Positions 1-8,098 of a DNA stretch of 64,000 bases are shown piece by piece. The position numbers and the translations under genes are program-made. The stretch spans positions 1 to 64,000 of the forward strand of contig NZ_JPYA01000054.1 in the NCBI RefSeq assembly GCF_000750005.1. Direction: 5' to 3'. The notes below the pieces were generated by a model. That model saw only the letters and a list, made by a program, of their open reading frames with translations, made no database searches and was not told where the DNA came from. Within the stretch, counting starts at the first letter, position 1. Every line of letters begins with the position of its first letter. The stretch comes from Geobacillus icigianus (GTDB taxonomy: Bacteria; Bacillota; Bacilli; Bacillales; Anoxybacillaceae).

Positions 1-88
1 TTACATCCCGCTGATTACTCTCATATCGGCTTGTACTTAGATGAAACCCGCAACGAAAAATCGGAAATTCTTTATTGCAACTTATATA

Positions 89-125
89 GTTGCACCCAGC
101 CAAAAGGCTGGGTGAGGATTGAAAC
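89..125 (+). CRISPR. Solitary CRISPR-type repeat (one unit)
   Basis: A 37 nt sequence has the arms CACCCAGCC and GGCTGGGTG around an AAAA loop and ends in GAGGATTGAAAC. The 3' ATTGAAAC tag and the internal palindrome are the hallmarks of CRISPR repeats of the type I-B/III kind seen in thermophiles. No second copy is visible at a spacer-sized distance on either side, although GATGAAAC at 40-47 faintly recalls the 3' tag. It may be the end of an array lying to the left, or an orphan repeat. No cas gene is in the window. Confidence 0.6.
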
Positions 126-270
126 TTTGGTAAAAAGGTGCGTGCAACAGGAAACGGTTCTGTCGCGAACAAATGAACTGACAAATGGCCGCTAGTCTTA
201 AGTGGAAATGTGAGGGGAGATTTTTTGTCGGATTAAAGAAGGAATTGTCTGTTTGTTGTCGAATGCGTTT

Positions 271-1092
271 TTATGACGAGAACTGTTGCCTCACCTTCTC
301 CACGTCTTCTCGAAACTTCTCATGCGTTTTGGCCAGCACTTCTTCAAAAACGCCGTCGAGCCGCCGCTCGAGGACGGCGATGCCTTCCCCGGTGATTCCG
401 CCTTTGACGCATACTTTTTCCTGCAAAGTTTGAAGCGTATACAAGTCCCGCCTCAGCAATTCCCCGAGGCCGATGATCATGTCGGTTGCCAGCATCGTTG
501 CTTGCTCGGTCGAGATGGCGGTCTTCGCTGCTGCGGCTTCGATAAAGCGCCGCAGCAAATAGCTAAAAAACGCCGGGCCGCAGCTTGCGATGTCCGATGC
601 GACGCGGGTGATGGCCTCATCGATGGAAACGGGCGAAGCGATGCGCCGAAAAAGAGCGTCGATCGTTTGCCGACAGGCGGCCGAACAGCGAGACCCGAAG
701 GTGACAAGGATGCTGCCGGAGAGCGCGCGATTGGCGATGCTCGGAATGGCGCGCACCACTTGACAAGGAACGGCCGCTTCTAGCTGCTCGACGCTGATCG
801 GACTGGTGATTGACACAAGGCAATGCTCCCTTGTCCAGTGCGGAGCCAGCTGTTGCAGCAGCGGATGGATGTCAAACGGTTTGACGCATAACATGACGAT
901 GCCGCATCGTTGGACGACTTCAGCCGCATCGGCAGCCACTGTGATGCCGGGGTGCGCCCGTTGTATCGCGAACGCTTTCGCAAGCGTACGGTTCGTGATG
1001 ACGAGTTGATCCGCTTGAACGGCGCCGGAGTCGAGGAACGCTTCGATTAAGATGGTGCCCATATTCCCCGTGCCGATGACGCCGATGTTCAT
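271..1092 (-). CDS. comER: ComER, pyrroline-5-carboxylate reductase family protein
   Basis: This 273-residue protein begins with a Rossmann NAD(P)-binding motif, GVIGTGNMG (residues 4-12), and has the P5C-reductase-type helical C-terminal part (VKGGITGEGIAVLE near residue 230). In Bacillus the comER gene lies divergent from comEA, exactly as here, which separates it from the true proline biosynthesis enzymes. Its enzymatic role is not settled; in B. subtilis it is not essential for competence and has been tied to sporulation entry. The start is preceded by a G-rich GGGAGGGGG ribosome binding site. Confidence 0.9.
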   Translation of the reverse strand: MNIGVIGTGNMGTILIEAFLDSGAVQADQLVITNRTLAKAFAIQRAHPGITVAADAAEVVQRCGIVMLCVKPFDIHPLLQQLAPHWTREHCLVSITSPISVEQLEAAVPCQVVRAIPSIANRALSGSILVTFGSRCSAACRQTIDALFRRIASPVSIDEAITRVASDIASCGPAFFSYLLRRFIEAAAAKTAISTEQATMLATDMIIGLGELLRRDLYTLQTLQEKVCVKGGITGEGIAVLERRLDGVFEEVLAKTHEKFREDVEKVRQQFSS

Positions 1093-1190
1093 GTGTGGTC
1101 CCCCCTCCCGGTTGAGTTGACCGGAACTCTCTTTTCGATATGTATGACACCAGCGCTTCGTTTATGACTTTTTCCAAGGAAAGGATGGCG

Positions 1191-1823
1191 ATGATGTGGG
1201 AGAACGTGTGGAAATTTGTGCGGGAGCTTGGGAAAAATCATTGGAAATGGGGAGCAGTTTTGTTGGTGGCTGCGGCTGCAGGGATGTGGGTGGTCCGTCA
1301 TCCAGCGGATGAGCAGCCAACCGTGTCCTTGCCGGCTGCGGCTGAAACAGATGCCGCTCGTTCCGAAACCCAAACGGACGAAGCGCGCAAAACCGCTGTG
1401 GTCGATGTCAAAGGGGCGGTTGTGAAACCCGGGGTGTACGAGGTGGCGGCGGATGCCCGCGTCCGTGATGTCATCGCCTTAGCCGGCGGACTGACGGATG
1501 AGGCGGATGAAACGAAAGTCAATCTGGCGGCCAAAGTGCGCGATGAGATGATGATTTACGTGCCGGCCAAAGGCGAAGCGGCACCGAACCCGGTTGAGGC
1601 GGCTCCTGAAGCCGAGAGAAAAAACGGTCCGCAAGTGGCGATCAATACGGCGACCGAAGAGGAGCTGATGCAGCTGCCCGGCATCGGGCTGGCAAAGGCG
1701 AAAGCGATCATCGCTTATCGCGAAGAACACGGGCCGTTTCAGCGTCCAGAAGATTTGTTGAATGTGGCTGGAATTGGGGAAAAAACGTTGGAGAAATTGA
1801 AACCGTATTTGCTTGTCCCGTAA
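1191..1823 (+). CDS. comEA: ComEA, DNA receptor of the competence machinery
   Basis: ComEA is a membrane-anchored protein that binds incoming double-stranded DNA and hands it to the ComEC channel. Visible here are an N-terminal transmembrane segment (around residues 20-35), a SLBB-like segment (VDVKGAVVKPGVYEV), a linker, and a C-terminal helix-hairpin-helix DNA-binding domain (INTATEEELMQLPGIG). The frame is open from 1140, but AAGGAAAGG at 1176-1184 favours ATG 1191 or 1194, giving about 210 residues, close to the B. subtilis length. A possible promoter (TTGACC with a -10 near TATGTA) lies in the comER-comEA gap. Confidence 0.92.
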   Translation: MMWENVWKFVRELGKNHWKWGAVLLVAAAAGMWVVRHPADEQPTVSLPAAAETDAARSETQTDEARKTAVVDVKGAVVKPGVYEVAADARVRDVIALAGGLTDEADETKVNLAAKVRDEMMIYVPAKGEAAPNPVEAAPEAERKNGPQVAINTATEEELMQLPGIGLAKAKAIIAYREEHGPFQRPEDLLNVAGIGEKTLEKLKPYLLVP

Positions 1824-1910
1824 ACGGTGCGGCACGTAGGCTAAGCTCACGGTTGCCGCCGGCGCCCGGCAAGGGGAAGGCTGCTTCACTTTCCGCGTTG
1901 GCGGGGTGAG

Positions 1911-2099
1911 GCGGAAACCGCCTGAATGATCGTCGGCATCGAACGGTTTCCCTTTCGGTGTTGGTGGGGTGAGGCGGAAACCGCTCGAATAATTGGCGGC
2001 ATCGGACGGCTTTACTTTCGGCGTTGGTGGGGTGAGGAGGAAACCGCCTGAATGATCGTCGGCATCGGACGGTTTCCCTTTCGGCGTTGACGGGGTGGG
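1911..2099. repeat. Three tandem copies of a 63 bp unit between comEA and comEB
   Basis: Units begin at 1911, 1974 and 2037 with GCGGAAACCGC or a close variant, so the period is 63 bp. Within a unit GGAAACCG pairs with CGGTTTCC about 25 nt later; copies 1 and 3 keep this pairing and copy 2 has lost part of it. Because 63 is a multiple of three, the minus strand stays open and would read 21-residue repeats, but that frame runs antisense into comEA and is probably not a gene. The rest of the 1824-2146 gap holds only the comEB ribosome binding site. Confidence 0.85.
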
Positions 2100-2146
2100 G
2101 TTCGGCAAGTAGACTAAAACTATGAATAGGAGCGGAGGGACAACGA

Positions 2147-2617
2147 ATGGAACGGATTACGTGGGATCAATATTTTATGGCGCAAAGCCATCTGCTGGCG
2201 CTGCGCAGCACGTGCACGCGGTTGGCGGTGGGGGCGACGATTGTGCGCGACAAGCGCATTATCGCCGGCGGATATAACGGTTCGATCGCCGGCGGCGCGC
2301 ATTGCATCGATGAAGGGTGCTACGTCATTGACGGCCATTGTGTGCGGACGATTCACGCGGAAATGAATGCGATTTTGCAATGCGCCAAGTTTGGCGTCCC
2401 GACCGAGGGGGCGGAGATGTACGTCACCCACTTTCCGTGCCTGCAGTGCTGCAAAGCCATCATTCAAAGCGGCATTCGCGCCGTCTATTACGCCCAAGAC
2501 TACAAAAACCATCCGTATGCTTTGGAACTGTTTGCCCAAGCTGGCGTCCGGCTCGTGCAAGTGCCGCTGAAGACCGATGTGTTCGCGTTGCTTTCCGGCG
2601 GTGAAGGCGAAGCATGA
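2147..2617 (+). CDS. comEB: ComEB, dCMP deaminase family protein
   Basis: This 156-residue protein belongs to the zinc-dependent cytidine/deoxycytidylate deaminase family, which converts dCMP to dUMP. The catalytic HAEMNA motif (zinc His and proton-shuttling Glu) is at about residues 70-75, and the second zinc motif, FPCLQCC, is near residue 100. It is the second gene of comEA-comEB-comEC. In B. subtilis the enzyme is dispensable for DNA uptake, so operon membership does not prove a competence role. The start follows GGAGCGGAGGG. The stop overlaps the comEC start in an ATGA. Confidence 0.93.
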   Translation: MERITWDQYFMAQSHLLALRSTCTRLAVGATIVRDKRIIAGGYNGSIAGGAHCIDEGCYVIDGHCVRTIHAEMNAILQCAKFGVPTEGAEMYVTHFPCLQCCKAIIQSGIRAVYYAQDYKNHPYALELFAQAGVRLVQVPLKTDVFALLSGGEGEA

Positions 2618-4863
2618 GAGGGCAAACCGTCTATCTCGCCGCGGCGGCGCTCTTGGCCGTGGCGGCCGCCTCACCGTCCCCCACAGCATGGTGTTTCCTC
2701 ATCGTTTATCTCCTTCTTCTTTTCATCCGCCGGCCGCCTGTTTTTCTTCCCGCTTTTTTGACGGCTCTCTTCTTTTTTGCATATTTCCTGATCGTGGACC
2801 ATGACAATGAAACGTCTTTGTCCGGCGGGCGCCGCACGTTGAACGTCCGTTTTACTGCGCCGCCCGCTTTTGACGGTGACCGGATGCAAGGATTGGTGGA
2901 GATCAACGGCGAGCGCGTGCAGCTTCGTTATGTGATGAGGACGAGGGCGGAAAAGGAAGCGCTGCAGGCCTACTTGACACCCGGCACGGTTTGCCGCATC
3001 TTGGGCACGCTTGAGCGGCCGCAGTCGGCGAGCAATCCGTACGCGTTTGACTACCGCCGGTATTTGCGTTTTCAGCGCGTTCATTGGCTGTTTCTTCCTG
3101 AGTCTGTCGATCGTTCCGTTTGTGCGCGCGCCCGTCCGACCGTCGCTGAACGGCTTCTTTCCTTGCGCGAGGCGGGCGTCCGCCGCATCGAAGCCCATCT
3201 TCCACCGGAAGCCGCCGGCATTGCGGCCGCCCTCATTTATGGCGAGCGCCGCCAGCTCGATGAAGAGGTGCTTGCTGGTTACCAGCAGCTCGGGCTGATT
3301 CATTTGCTGGCCATTTCCGGCGGTCATGTCACCTTGCTCGTCAGCGCGGCGTTCGCCCTTGCCATCCGGTTTATGACGCGCGAGGTGGCCGTGCTTGCCC
3401 TATTGGTCTTGCTTCCGGTGTACGCCGTGCTCGCCGGCGCCTCGCCGTCCGTGCTGCGCGCTTGTGCGACGGGGATGATCGTGCTCGCCGTCGCCTGGAA
3501 AAAAGGAGCGATTCACCCGCTTGATGCGTTAAGCTGGACGGCGCTCGTGCTGTTGGTTTTCGATCCGTACATGGTGTGGGATGTCGGTTTCCAGCTGTCG
3601 TTTGTCGTCACGTTCGCCCTTCTTGTTCATTTTCCAGCGCTGTCTGCTGTTCGTTCGCTGGGCGGGCGGCTGCTGCAAACCGCTCTTGTCGCCCAACTGG
3701 CGGCGCTGCCGCTCTTGCTTTATCACTTTTACGAAATTTCTGTTTGGAGTGTCGTTCTTAACGTCTTGTTTGTTCCTCTGTATTCATGGATCCTCTTGCC
3801 GCTGGCTTTGCTCGTGGCTGCTGTTCCGTTCGCTCCGTTCGTTTGGCTGTTTTGCCGCCTCGTTGTCTTCACCAATGCCATCGTTCGGTTCTTTTCCACC
3901 GATCATGGCCTGACGCTTGTGCTCGGCCGCCCGAGTCCATGGGGTTTGGCCTTGTGTGTCGCCGCAGTGGTCGCGGCGTTTCTCCTTTGGGAGCGCGGCC
4001 GGCTGCAAAGGGGATTGGCGGCGGTGGCGGCGGCGCTGGCCGTGCAGTTTGCCGCTCCGTATATGAATGCGAACGGGGAAGTGACCGTACTGGACGTCGG
4101 GCAGGGGGACTGTACGGTGATTGAACTTCCCGGTCGAAAAGCGGTCTATTTGCTTGACACGGGCGGAACGTTAGACATCGCGCGCGAGCCGTGGCGGAAG
4201 CGGGCGCGTCCGTTTTCCGTCGGCCGCGATGTGGTCGTGCCGTTTTTAAAGGCCAAAGGAATTCGAACGATCGACAAGCTGATTCTCACTCATGACGACG
4301 CCGACCATATCGGCGCGGCTCCCGATGTGCTGCGGGCCGTGCGGGTCAAAGAAATCGTGACGAGCCCACACGCGTTGCCGACCGTTCGTCAGATGGCGCG
4401 TCCGTTTTCGGTGCCGGTTGCGGCTGCCTCACGCGGGCAGCGATGGCAAGAGGGCGGAGCGGCCTTTGCGATTTTGCATCCGGAAGCGGGAAACCGTGAA
4501 GACAATAACGGTTCGCTTGTTTTGTTCGCCCGCCTTGGCGGCTTGACGTGGCTGTTTGCCGCTGACATTGAGAAGGAAGCGGAGCAAGATCTCGTCCGCG
4601 CTTACCCACACTTGCGCGCCGATGTGTTAAAAGTCGCCCATCACGGCAGCGCCACGTCGACGACCGAGCCGTTTTTGCGGACGGTAAAGCCGCGGGTGGC
4701 GCTGATTTCGGTCGGTCGTCACAACCGTTACGGCCATCCAGCTCGGGAGGTGCTTGTCCGGCTCAAGCAACAGGGAGCGATCATCTGGAGGACGGATCAA
4801 AACGGGGCCATTCGGTATGTATACAGCGAAAAAAGTGGAACCTTTCAACCGATGAAGCCATAA
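2614..4863 (+). CDS. comEC: ComEC, DNA uptake channel
   Basis: At 749 residues this is a full-length ComEC/Rec2 polytopic membrane protein, the channel that carries single-stranded DNA into the cell. Several N-terminal hydrophobic helices come first, then the ComEC core (LGLIHLLAISGGHVTLLVSA), more membrane helices to about residue 480, and a C-terminal metallo-beta-lactamase-like domain (VLDVGQGDCTVIELPG, LTHDDADHIG, VAHHGSATST). That domain is proposed to degrade the non-transported strand. It overlaps comEB by four bases, which implies coupled translation. Confidence 0.95.
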   Translation: MRGQTVYLAAAALLAVAAASPSPTAWCFLIVYLLLLFIRRPPVFLPAFLTALFFFAYFLIVDHDNETSLSGGRRTLNVRFTAPPAFDGDRMQGLVEINGERVQLRYVMRTRAEKEALQAYLTPGTVCRILGTLERPQSASNPYAFDYRRYLRFQRVHWLFLPESVDRSVCARARPTVAERLLSLREAGVRRIEAHLPPEAAGIAAALIYGERRQLDEEVLAGYQQLGLIHLLAISGGHVTLLVSAAFALAIRFMTREVAVLALLVLLPVYAVLAGASPSVLRACATGMIVLAVAWKKGAIHPLDALSWTALVLLVFDPYMVWDVGFQLSFVVTFALLVHFPALSAVRSLGGRLLQTALVAQLAALPLLLYHFYEISVWSVVLNVLFVPLYSWILLPLALLVAAVPFAPFVWLFCRLVVFTNAIVRFFSTDHGLTLVLGRPSPWGLALCVAAVVAAFLLWERGRLQRGLAAVAAALAVQFAAPYMNANGEVTVLDVGQGDCTVIELPGRKAVYLLDTGGTLDIAREPWRKRARPFSVGRDVVVPFLKAKGIRTIDKLILTHDDADHIGAAPDVLRAVRVKEIVTSPHALPTVRQMARPFSVPVAAASRGQRWQEGGAAFAILHPEAGNREDNNGSLVLFARLGGLTWLFAADIEKEAEQDLVRAYPHLRADVLKVAHHGSATSTTEPFLRTVKPRVALISVGRHNRYGHPAREVLVRLKQQGAIIWRTDQNGAIRYVYSEKSGTFQPMKP

Positions 4864-4911
4864 AATGAAGTGCGCAACGGGAAAGCGAACCGCATCCGGC
4901 GGTCGCCGATA

Positions 4912-4945
4912 GAGAAAAAAAGGATTGCTGGAGAAAGCAATCCCT
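4912..4945 (-). terminator. Terminator of yqzM
   Basis: GGATTGCT (4922-4929) pairs with AGCAATCC (4936-4943) around a six-base loop. Read on the minus strand, the stem directly follows the yqzM stop and is followed by a run of T, a normal intrinsic terminator. On the plus strand it could also weakly stop comEC transcripts. Confidence 0.8.
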
Positions 4946-5080
4946 TTACCGGCCGAAAAATTCGATCAGCGTCGCGATGATGAACATGGTCGCGAAAAAG
5001 CCAAACGATACGATGAATCCAACGGCGGAATCGACAGCATCATTCCGCTGGCTTTGCACTTCCTTTTCGAAGACGTTCAT
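4946..5080 (-). CDS. yqzM: YqzM family small membrane protein
   Basis: A 44-residue reading frame starts MNVFEKEVQSQRNDAVD and continues into one hydrophobic helix (FIVSFGFFATMFIIATLIEFF). Size, sequence pattern and position between comEC and holA match B. subtilis YqzM, a small protein of unknown function. The ribosome binding site is GAGGAGGG. A minus-strand -10, TATACT (5113-5118), with a poor -35 (TAGATT) at 17 bp lies about 30 bp upstream. Confidence 0.85.
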   Translation of the reverse strand: MNVFEKEVQSQRNDAVDSAVGFIVSFGFFATMFIIATLIEFFGR

Positions 5081-5166
5081 CGCTTTTTCCCTCCTCTTTG
5101 CAATCATTATTTAGTATAGACGAAAACGCGGAAAAAATCTACCATCGCCCGCCCCGTTTCCTTCCT

Positions 5167-5299
5167 TGACAACAGTTGTCACAAATACTTTCCAACGCCC
5201 GGGAAAACATAAAAATAACCCGCTGGACGATAAGGTCCTAGGACTTATCAGCCGGCGTTTATATAAAGGGGAACCGGTTTTTTCCGACCGCCGGTTCCC
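5167..5299. repeat. Three inverted repeats in the yqzM-holA gap
   Basis: TGACAACAGTTGTCA (5167-5181) is a perfect palindrome around one central base. GATAAG and CTTATC flank a TCCTAGGA core at 5229-5249, and further pairing extends this into CGCTGG/CGCCGG arms. GGGAACCGG and CCGGTTCCC form a hairpin at 5269-5299. None is followed by a clear T run. The first looks like an operator for a dimeric regulator and the other two look like RNA hairpins. Their roles are unknown. Confidence 0.6.
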
Positions 5300-5366
5300 T
5301 TGTAAAATGGCGAAAAACGGTGTATCTTTCTAGCAGGGAATCCTGCGATAGAATGGAGAAGGGAAC

Positions 5367-6407
5367 ATGTTGGAACGCGTATGGGGAAACATTGAAAAAC
5401 GACGGTTTTCTCCCCTTTATTTATTATATGGCAGCGAGCCGTTTTTATTAACAGAAACGTATGAGCGGATCGTGAAGGCGGCGCTTGATGAAGGGGAGCG
5501 AGAGTGGAACTTCGCCGTGTATGACTGCGAGGAAACGCCGGTCGAGATGGCGCTCGAGGAGGCGGAAACGGTGCCGTTTTTCGGCGAGCGTCGCGTGGTC
5601 GTCGTGAAGCATCCGTATTTTTTTACGTCGGAAAAAGAGAAGGAGATCGAGCATAATTTGGCGAAGCTGGAGGCGTACGTCAACGCGCCGGCTCCGTTTT
5701 CGATCGTTATCTTTTTTGCCCCGTACGACAAGCTCGATGAGCGAAAAAAAATCACCAAGCTTGCCAAAGAGCGCTGCGAAGTCGTCGTTGCTTCCTCGCT
5801 GGGCGAGGCGGAACTGCGCGCTTGGGTGCGGCGGCGCATCGAGAGCGAAGGCCCGTCGATCAGCGAAGAGGCCATCGATGTCCTTTTGCGGCGGGCGGGG
5901 ACGCAGCTTTCCGTGCTGGCGAACGAAACGGAAAAGTTGGCGCTGTTCGCCGGACCGGGCGGGGTGGTGGAAGCTGCCGCGGTGGAGCGGCTCGTCGCCC
6001 GCGCGCCGGAGGAGAACGTGTTTGTTCTCGTCGAGCAGGTGGCGAAGCGCGATATTCCCGGCGCCTTGCGGACGCTTGTCGATTTGCTTGGCCATCAAGA
6101 GGAGCCGATCAAAATGTTGGCGCTGCTCGCTTCCCATTTCCGCTTGCTGTCGCAAGTGAAATGGCTCGCGCAAACGGGGTATGGGCAGACGCAAATCGCC
6201 TCCGCGCTTAACGTTCATCCGTTTCGCGTCAAGCTCGCCCTTGCTCAAGCGGCGCGGTTTTCCGAGCAAGAGCTTGTCGAAGCGATCAATGATCTGGCCG
6301 ATGTCGATCATCAGGTGAAAAGCGGGGCGATGGATCGCCGGCTGGCGCTCGAGCTTTTGCTGATGCGATGGGGCGCCCGGCCGGAAGAGGAACGCAGCCG
6401 GCGATGA
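5367..6407 (+). CDS. holA: DNA polymerase III delta subunit
   Basis: The delta subunit (B. subtilis YqeN, 347 residues) opens the sliding clamp within the clamp loader. The 346-residue protein has the typical N-terminal PLYLLYGSEPFLL motif, a RecA-like fold region, and the C-terminal helical domain (MDRRLALELLLMRWG). It follows comEC and yqzM as in B. subtilis. ATG 5367 is preceded by GGAGAAGGGA. Confidence 0.93.
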   Translation: MLERVWGNIEKRRFSPLYLLYGSEPFLLTETYERIVKAALDEGEREWNFAVYDCEETPVEMALEEAETVPFFGERRVVVVKHPYFFTSEKEKEIEHNLAKLEAYVNAPAPFSIVIFFAPYDKLDERKKITKLAKERCEVVVASSLGEAELRAWVRRRIESEGPSISEEAIDVLLRRAGTQLSVLANETEKLALFAGPGGVVEAAAVERLVARAPEENVFVLVEQVAKRDIPGALRTLVDLLGHQEEPIKMLALLASHFRLLSQVKWLAQTGYGQTQIASALNVHPFRVKLALAQAARFSEQELVEAINDLADVDHQVKSGAMDRRLALELLLMRWGARPEEERSRR

Positions 6408-6427
6408 GAGCGGGCGAGAGCGTTATA

Positions 6428-6456
6428 AAAAAACGACCTGGCGCCAGGTCGTTTTT
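6428..6456. terminator. Bidirectional terminator between holA and rpsT
   Basis: ACGACCTGG and CCAGGTCGT form a GC-rich hairpin flanked by A runs on the left and T runs on the right, so it can terminate both the holA transcript and the convergent rpsT transcript. Confidence 0.9.
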
Positions 6457-6458
6457 CA

Positions 6459-6728
6459 TTAGGAAGCTTGGATGCTGTTTAATTTTTTCGCTAAGCGCGA
6501 TTTTTGCCGGCTGGCGGCGTTTTTATGGATAAGGCCTTTGCTTGCGGCTTTGTCTAATTTTTTCGACGCGATAATGAACGCTTCGCGCGCTTTTTCCACG
6601 TCTTTCAGTTCGACGAGCGCCTCAAACTTTTTAATGGCGGTGCGCATCGCCGATTTCATCGAAGCGTTGTGTGCGCGGCGTTTTTCGCTCGTTTTTGCCC
6701 GTTTGATTGCCGATTTGATGTTAGCCAC
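6459..6728 (-). CDS. rpsT: 30S ribosomal protein S20
   Basis: S20 binds 16S rRNA early in 30S assembly. The protein is basic and helical, with the family signature [17 protein letters not shown] at the start and [18 protein letters not shown] near the end. An ATG lies six bases upstream (6734), but GGAGGTGA abuts that codon. The GTG at 6728 has proper spacing and gives the expected start (M)ANIKSAIK and 89 residues. Confidence 0.95.
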   Translation of the reverse strand: MANIKSAIKRAKTSEKRRAHNASMKSAMRTAIKKFEALVELKDVEKAREAFIIASKKLDKAASKGLIHKNAASRQKSRLAKKLNSIQAS

Positions 6729-6906
6729 ATCCATTCACCTCCGTTACGATGCGAATTTTTGCTGTGAACAGCAGGAAGAACAAATGTTATTCTATCAAAC
6801 GCCTGTTGATTATGCAAGAGTGTGCAAGCAAAAATCCTTTACGAAATGTGAATGACGTTGCCTCATTGCGGTGACAATAAAAGAAAACGGCATGAGGAGG
6901 AACGCC

Positions 6907-8025
6907 ATGGAACAGCCGCTCGATTTACGTCCGTATTCCGTGCGCACCGATTTGGCCATTGAAGCGCATGAGATTGCTGTGGAGGAGCGCCTGCAGCAAA
7001 AAAAAGAAAGCGGGGCCCCGATCGAAGGGGTCATCATCCGCGACCAAGAGATCGATGGCATCAAACTGTCACATGTGCATGTCACCGAGCAAGGAGCGGC
7101 TTCAATCGGAAAAAAGCCGGGCCATTATGTGACGATTGAAGCGCAAGGAATCCGCGAGCAAAACAAAGAGCTGCAGCAAAGCGTGCAGCGCGTATTCTCC
7201 GAGCAGCTCAGCGCCTTTTTGAAGCGGCTTCGCATTCCGGATGAGGCCAGCTGCCTGATCGTTGGGCTTGGCAACCAAAACGTCACCCCCGATGCGCTCG
7301 GGCCGCTGACGGTGGAAAACGTGCTGGTGACCCGCCATTTGTTCCAGTTGCAGCCGGAAAGCGTCGCCGAAGGGTTCCGGCCGGTCAGCGCCCTCGCCCC
7401 GGGAGTGATGGGGACAACGGGGATTGAAACGAGCGATATCATCGACGGGGTCGTCCAAAAAACGAAGCCGGATTTTGTCATTGTCATTGACGCCTTGGCC
7501 GCCCGTTCGATTGAGCGCGTCAACGCAACGATTCAAATTTCCGACACCGGCATTCATCCTGGTTCCGGAGTCGGCAACAAGCGCAAAGAGCTGAGCCGCG
7601 AGACGCTCGGCATCCCGGTCATTTCGATCGGCGTCCCGACCGTTGTCGATGCCGTCTCGATCACAAGCGACACGATTGACTTTATTTTGAAACATTTCGG
7701 CCGCGAAATGCGCCAAGGTCAGCGGCCTTCAAGCGCTCTCGCCCCGGCCGGCTGGACGTTCGGGCGCAAAAAGAAGCTGACGGAACAAGATATGCCGTCG
7801 CCGCAAGAACGGTCGACGTTTCTCGGCATGGTTGGCACGCTCGGCGATGAGGAAAAGCGGCGCTTGATTTATGAAGTGCTCGCCCCGCTCGGCCATAATT
7901 TGATGGTGACGCCAAAGGAAGTCGATTCGTTTATCAGCGATATGGCGAACGTATTGGCCGGCGGTTTGAACAGAGCGCTGCATCGGCAAGTGAATCAAGA
8001 CAACGTCGGTTCTTACACGCAGTAG
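6907..8025 (+). CDS. gpr: Germination protease GPR
   Basis: GPR is made as a zymogen in the forespore and degrades the DNA-protecting small acid-soluble proteins when spores germinate. The 372-residue sequence includes a probable propeptide before DLAIEAHE and the conserved [14 protein letters not shown] and GIETSDII motifs. The frame is open from 6871, but GAGGAGG at 6895-6901 selects ATG 6907. It lies opposite rpsT and before spoIIP, the usual order. Confidence 0.95.
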   Translation: MEQPLDLRPYSVRTDLAIEAHEIAVEERLQQKKESGAPIEGVIIRDQEIDGIKLSHVHVTEQGAASIGKKPGHYVTIEAQGIREQNKELQQSVQRVFSEQLSAFLKRLRIPDEASCLIVGLGNQNVTPDALGPLTVENVLVTRHLFQLQPESVAEGFRPVSALAPGVMGTTGIETSDIIDGVVQKTKPDFVIVIDALAARSIERVNATIQISDTGIHPGSGVGNKRKELSRETLGIPVISIGVPTVVDAVSITSDTIDFILKHFGREMRQGQRPSSALAPAGWTFGRKKKLTEQDMPSPQERSTFLGMVGTLGDEEKRRLIYEVLAPLGHNLMVTPKEVDSFISDMANVLAGGLNRALHRQVNQDNVGSYTQ

Positions 8026-8098
8026 GAAAAAGCGGTTCTATCTTTCCCTGCTTGGCCATAGGTTAAAGTGAGGAGACAAGCCGGGAAAGGGTGGAAGT

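Noticed and set aside
1..88. Search for a second CRISPR repeat left of the lone repeat
   Set aside because: GATGAAAC at 40-47 recalls the 3' tag, but the preceding 28 bases share nothing with the repeat.
1479..2108. 209-residue open frame on the minus strand with 21-residue Pro/Thr-rich repeats
   Set aside because: It is antisense to the 3' half of comEA and stays open because of the 63 bp DNA repeat. There is no ribosome binding site pattern or known homologue. Kept only as a repeat.
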